This document shows, one piece after another, positions 59,901-64,000 of a DNA stretch of 64,000 nt. The position numbers and the translations under genes were made by a program. Position 1 is the stretch's first letter. The number at the start of each line of letters is the position of its first letter. Source of the stretch: Lanius collurio (Eukaryota; Chordata; Aves; Passeriformes; Laniidae); NCBI GenBank assembly GCA_020086605.1, contig JACBWW010000049.1, forward strand, positions 4,044,469 to 4,108,468. Reading direction: 5' to 3'. A model generated the notes under the pieces. The model did not search any database. It was not told the origin of the DNA and was given only the letters and a program-made list of their open reading frames with translations.

Positions 59901-62900
59901 TCCTCCACGACAAATCCTCAGTCTGGCATTCCAGCCTCTCCAGTCTGCCATAGGGAACGCACCCAGTAAGGTGACCAGAGAGAAGACTTCTCTTGTGCCT
60001 GCATGCTCCAGTGTAACCACTCAGCCGGTGTCTGTGGAAACTTTCTCAGGACTGAGAGTGAGGTCAGCAGCCCAACTCTGAGCTCTGTCTGGGGACAACC
60101 CCCCAGTAAGGGTAGAGAAAACACAATGTATATATGTGGTTTAACCATATCAGATTGGTCACTTGCCATCAGATGTAACACAAAGCCACAGCAATGGCTG
60201 GTTGATCAGTAATTAGGTCACATTGACTTTTGGCTTAGCACGATATTTCTGTTTTCACCTCTGCTCTTTTCTAGCAAAAGTGCTAATTTTATTAGTACTA
60301 ACTTTATTAGTAATTTTATTAGTACTAACTTTATTAGTATTTATTAGCGCTGCCTTCTCTGGGGTATCCTCAGTGGTGGAGCTGGGAAGCAGTAGCTGTG
60401 TACAAAGCCCAGCTGAGCTCCAGTTGAGACAGTTTTTGCACCACACAGAAGCCTCAGGAGCCACTCACCATCCCTATACTCAGTGTGGCCACAAGAGGAC
60501 TCTGAATCCTCACACTGTCCTCACCAGAACCCGTGGTGTATTCCCAGCTCAGTCAGCCATTCTTGCTTAATCTGAAATGAACAGAGTTAATACAGGTTTG
60601 GGGCTGAGTTGCAGTGCAGGTCCTTGGACAAAAACCAGTGTCATCAGTAGCTTTCTCATATGGGGGGTTTTGTTTCAAGTGATCTCAGGGTAAAGTAAGG
60701 TACAGAGATGTTTTGCAGCAACATGTAGTGTCCCCACGAAAGTGCTGGTTGGTTTTGATTGTCTGTTTGTGCCTATGGATGTGTTCTCTTTTCCCTGCTT
60801 TCACTGGATCTAGAAAACCCCGGGTGTCTTCAGCTGAAATGGGCAGGAAAATGGCTAACAGGAAGTTCATCCGACTGTCTCAGCTGAAGAACAAACTTGC
60901 TACTGAAAATCTGGAGGAAATAGACTGGGTAACATTTGGAGTCATAGTGAAAAAGGTCACTCCTCAGAGCGCAAATAATGTAAGTAACTTCCTTATATCC
61001 CTTGCTCAGTTCGAGTGAATTGCTAGTGGTCCTGCCTGAGAAACTTTCCTAGGTCTTCAACTTAATCAGCCAACTCCATGTAGTTAATGGAAAACTTCTG
61101 TGTTAAAGATCTTGGCTTGTCTGGTTTCATCTTGTATTGTATGTGTCCTATAGAAAGTCATTGGTGAAACAGATCTGGATGTGCTGTGGTTTTGTGTGTT
61201 CAGTGGGGTAAAAACTTCTATTCAACCAGCAAGTGTGCTGCCCAGCTTTAATGCCAGAAAGTTTGGTGGTAGCAGTATTGTTGTGCTGTTTTGACCTTTA
61301 AGAACCCCAGGACCTGCGGCATGGATGGCTGGAGACACTGTATCTAACCTCTACTGAGGTTACAAAGTGTGTTTTTCTAAATCAATTAACTTTGGCCTGG
61401 GTGAAATCAGTGTAGCTCGTTAGAAGAAACAACCAGAGAGGATGAGGTCAGTGTCACTGCAGCAAAGCTGAAAGGAAAGGGAAATGTCTGTTCCAGGGCA
61501 GGACCTTCAGTATCTGGCGGCTGAACGACCTGCGGGACCTCAATGAGTGCGTCTCTCTTTTCCTGTTTGGTGAAGTCCACAAGGAGCACTGGAAGACTGA
61601 CCAAGGCACAGTCATTGGCCTGCTCAATGCCAACCCTATGAAACCTAAAGAAGGCTCAGACGAGGTGAGAGGATTTTTCACTCAGCTGTAGATAAAAACC
61701 TATAGCTGAACCTTTCCATGCTTGGCTGAGATTTAGCTTTATAACACATCTTAAGGCTGAAATTGCAGCAGTCTGCCCAACAGTTTGAATTGCATTCAGG
61801 TAGTTGCATGGTGTGCATTTGCTCCCGGCCTCCTGGAAGACTGAATTTCAAGAAGTCCTATTAAGCATTTAGACTCAGAGTTTATTCCAGTATTTAACCT
61901 GCTCCAGGTAGCACTTGGCTCTTCCACAAATATAGGGAGTGTATTTTCATTTCAGCTTTTTCAGCTACTTCAGTGCAACACGTATTTCAGGCCAGAGGTC
62001 TCTCAAAGCTGAAAAATGTGGAGAAGCTCATTTCTCCCTTCTAATTCAAGCATGAGATACGATTGCAAAATGTTTCTGGTTCAAAAATCACAAGTGAGAA
62101 GCAGCAATATTTGATTTATTAAACAAACAATGTATTATGTAAATATATGTCAGTTGATACATAGTAGTTCACTTGTTTAGTTGATTATTTATAAAGGCAG
62201 AACATGATGAATTACTTCTCTGTATGTATCAAAACATTTAAGATACCTTCATTTTGCTAATAAATTAATATATTTTTAATTGCACTGGAATGGAACCTGT
62301 TTCCAGTTACTTCTTTCAAGGGGAGTTTCAGTCTAGTAGCTGATTGTGTAGTGTTCTGCATTTTAAATTCTCCAAATAGAAAAATTAAGTATCTCATTAA
62401 TTGTCTTTTAAGCTATATAATGGCCTAAATTAGTATGAATAAGCAGTAGATAGTCTCGTTGGTGAGCAGAAAGGCAAACCACATTTAATAGGAGGGCTGA
62501 ATTTAAATGTCAAGAGTGGCTCTTAGCTAAAATGTTCACATTTATTACTACATTAAAACTGACTTCTGAAATAGTCCCTTGGCTACAGACATGGTTCCTG
62601 GTGTATTTGGTTGTGTGAAGCAGATGCTCTTCTTGTACAGGACTCAGTTTTGACTGGACCAAGACATTTGGAGAGGGACAGAGAGCCCTGTTACAGTTCT
62701 TCCTCCCATCCCCTGCTGGATGTGGGGGTCATGATGGCATCAGAGCCACGCAGCTGTACAGGATTATTTACAGCAGAATTAGATCTGCCTTAGGCATTTT
62801 TTTTTTTGTTTCCTGAGTCTCTGTGCAGAGAACTCAAATGTCTTTCATCTCTTTCTCAGAAATAAATTCACTTTTTTCTTTTTAACTGAGCCATTTCTCA

Positions 62901-63166
62901 ATCTGAATAGGACATGTGGCTTTCTTAAGCTAGGTGTGCATTTTAAGACTACATTGTTAGTACCAGAGGTACTGAATCAGATCAGAAAACCAGTGACATC
63001 TAGAAAGAGAGTCATCCAGGCCTTAAGGTGTGTTCTGATTTCTGTCTAGGTGTGTTTGTCTGTTGACCATCCCCAGAAGATCCTCCTCATGGGAGAAGCT
63101 CTGGATATGGGCACCTGCAAAGCCAGGAAGAAGAACGGTGATCCCTGTACACAGATTGTGAATCTG
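56964..63166 (+). CDS. MCM10: MCM10, minichromosome maintenance 10 (5' part, 8 coding exons)
   Basis: MCM10 is a nuclear replication initiation factor that works with the CMG helicase and DNA polymerase alpha and binds DNA. Exons: 56964-56970, 57769-58089, 58867-58971, 59552-59686, 59888-60062, 60814-60979, 61497-61664, 63050-63166, all in phase, giving residues 1-398. Landmarks: an acidic N-terminus, a self-association coiled coil (ELRKLQEQMKTLQEQL, from about 111), the FSGLRVR..PRVSS block before the internal domain, the OB-fold from about EEIDWVTFGVI (282 on), and the first two ligands of the CCCH zinc finger (Cys382, Cys392). The remaining ligands, the C-terminal domains and the stop codon are beyond the right edge; I did not find them in 63167-64000. 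Confidence 0.98.
57769..58089 (+). CDS. MCM10: MCM10 coding exon 2 (acidic N-terminus)
   Basis: Encodes DDDLDLLASLLEENEATEER, then GGEPDEYDELFEAEDDASYT and KENLAMLFGDVDDLLEEEEA, ending EKTNEELQ. Very rich in Glu and Asp. Acceptor CTTAG. Donor CAAG|GTTTCT is weak beyond the GT, but the join to ELRKLQEQ is exact. Confidence 0.96.
58867..58971 (+). CDS. MCM10: MCM10 coding exon 3 (coiled coil)
   Basis: Encodes ELRKLQEQMKTLQEQLQKTA and a Ser/Gly-rich tail. This matches the family's N-terminal self-association coil. Acceptor TCCTAG, donor G|GTAATG. Confidence 0.95.
59552..59686 (+). CDS. MCM10: MCM10 coding exon 4
   Basis: Encodes SLCPPLKERKVQKLQESPSF and a Lys/Ser-rich linker. PPLKER.VQ..QES is shared with mammals and the rest is loosely conserved. 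Acceptor GCCAG, donor G|GTACCA. Confidence 0.93.
59888..60062 (+). CDS. MCM10: MCM10 coding exon 5
   Basis: A low-conservation linker ending VTTQPVSVETFSGLRVR, the conserved lead-in to the internal domain. The acceptor CTAAAG after a long T tract is set by phase. Donor AG|GTCAGC. Confidence 0.88.
60063..60813 (+). other. MCM10: MCM10 intron with 27-bp tandem repeat
   Basis: A 751-bp intron. At 60285-60338 a 27-bp unit is exactly duplicated; each copy contains TACTAAC, and a partial third copy follows. No further exon is supported. Confidence 0.85.
60285..60338 (+). repeat. Two identical 27-bp tandem units
   Basis: Units 60285-60311 and 60312-60338 are identical, AT-rich, and made of TTTATTAGT blocks around GTACTAAC. 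A truncated TTTATTAG follows. Confidence 0.95.
60814..60979 (+). CDS. MCM10: MCM10 coding exon 6 (start of OB-fold)
   Basis: Encodes KPRVSSAEMGRKMANRKFIR, LSQLKNKLATENLEEIDWVT and FGVIVKKVTPQSANN. Strongly conserved; begins the central DNA- and polymerase-binding domain. Acceptor TCTAG, donor AAT|GTAAGT. Confidence 0.97.
61497..61664 (+). CDS. MCM10: MCM10 coding exon 7 (OB-fold)
   Basis: Encodes GRTFSIWRLNDLRDLNECVS, LFLFGEVHKEHWKTDQGTVI and GLLNANPMKPKEGSDE, the body of the OB-fold. Acceptor TTCCAG, donor GAG|GTGAGA. Confidence 0.98.
61665..63049 (+). other. MCM10: MCM10 intron
   Basis: A 1.4-kb intron, AT-rich in the middle. No exon or clear repeat recognised. Confidence 0.75.
63050..63166 (+). 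CDS. MCM10: MCM10 coding exon 8 (first zinc ligands)
   Basis: Encodes VCLSVDHPQKILLMGEALDM, then GTCKARKKNGDPCTQIVNL. Cys382 and Cys392 are the first two zinc ligands. Acceptor TCTAG. The right limit is uncertain: CTG|GTCTGT keeps frame with the family but is a poor donor, and GTATCT four bases on is an alternative. Confidence 0.9.
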
Positions 63167-64000
63167 GTCTGTATCTCAGTAGTCAGGGTGTTCCTAAACT
63201 GTTGGTGAAAATCTGGCTGCTGATTTTGTACTGATACTATGACTTCTTTACTTGTTTCCGGGTCTTGACTTGCAACTAACTAAAGTGGGTGGAGAAAGTG
63301 AGAAATGAAACCCAGAGGAGCTGTTTCTGTGCTGTCACTGTGCAGCAGCAGGGGATTTCCCTAAATCCAAGGCTGGTGCTGCAGTGAAGGGAGATGGCCT
63401 TGACCCATGATTGCCACACCCTTTCACTCTCCTTTGCTCCAGAGCAAGCTTCCATGCACTGCACTAGAGAACTCATCCAGAGAAAAAAACAGGAGATTTT
63501 TTGGGAGGAATGACTGTTTTTTGGAATGGTTTTAACCCAATAAGCTCCCTGGTCTAGTGCGCCTGTAAGCTGTTAGAATATTTATTCCTGAATGTGGGGC
63601 ACTGGAGATGAGAGAAAATGGTGTTGGGATCGATCTTTCTTTTAAGACATTACTGACTTGTACTAGTTTAAAGGACTTGTGGATTACGTTACTTCATGGC
63701 TATGGTGATGCTGTGATAGCTGAAAAGAACCCTGTCTCAGTCAGAAGGATTGTAGTTAGTAGAGTATGACTTAGAAGGAGGAGAAAAAAAATGAAGGAAT
63801 GAAGAACTGGGGAGGAGCTGAAAGTGTGTGAAGTGGGAGGAAGACAAATACAGAAGGTACTTGTAGTCAGTCAAGGCTGTGATTGCAGACCCAGTCCAGG
63901 AGGAGGCTCTGCATACAGTACATAAAACTGAGTAGAGTCAAGAATACAGAATCTGGGCAAGAGGTCCTGGGTGGAATAGGAGTTGACTTCAGGGAATAGC
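63167..64000 (+). other. MCM10: MCM10 intron (partial)
   Basis: Intronic sequence to the right edge. The next expected segment (RDCEYCQYH-like, completing the zinc finger) was not found here. Confidence 0.75.

Noticed and set aside
63276..63476. Small minus-strand frame near the right edge
   Set aside because: No family resemblance or splice partners; lies in an MCM10 intron.

Overview
The window is vertebrate nuclear DNA from a bird, most likely a passerine. The evidence is CR1 LINE fragments, several compact LTRs (two with clear 5-bp target duplications), short introns with GT-AG junctions, CpG-island promoters, and proteins that read as bird-like versions of three conserved vertebrate genes. 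Gene order is CCDC3 (minus, 5' part only), OPTN (plus, whole gene) and MCM10 (plus, 5' part only). This is the arrangement I know from human 10p13. There is no operon, CRISPR array, rRNA, tRNA or bacterial feature.

Layout. 1-6506 is CCDC3 intron 2, with nothing else recognised; the last, coiled-coil exon lies off the left edge. CCDC3 exon 2 (6507-6681) and exon 1 (7660-8084) follow, with a GC-rich promoter and a purine-rich degenerate repeat upstream (about 8220-8610). 8.6-37.4 kb is a gene-free interval between the divergent CCDC3 and OPTN promoters. It holds three CR1 fragments and a cluster of LTRs at 16.8-23.6 kb: two copies of one family, one of a second, one probable third. OPTN has a CpG-island promoter (about 37.45-38.1 kb) with a triple GAAANN interferon-type element, thirteen coding exons (38359-53173) and polyadenylation signals near 53.9-54.0 kb. 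About 1.6 kb downstream the MCM10 CpG-island promoter begins. Its first intron opens with a 20-unit GC-rich minisatellite (55725-56135). Eight coding exons of MCM10 (56964-63166) encode the first 398 residues, through the OB-fold to the first two zinc ligands. The rest lies off the right edge.

What the genes do. CCDC3 is a secreted glycoprotein, OPTN is a ubiquitin-binding autophagy and NF-kB/TBK1 signalling adaptor, and MCM10 is a DNA replication initiation factor. They are neighbours by ancestry and do not form a pathway.

I see no undescribed gene system. The most unusual local structures are the MCM10 intron-1 minisatellite, which repeats both an ACGTG motif and the exon-1 splice-donor sequence; the hexamer-built signal peptide of CCDC3; a NAGNAG acceptor in OPTN; a triple IRF-type element at OPTN; and two strong palindromic sites. 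Exon limits come from reading splice sites by eye with conserved protein reading frames; transcription start sites are inferred.
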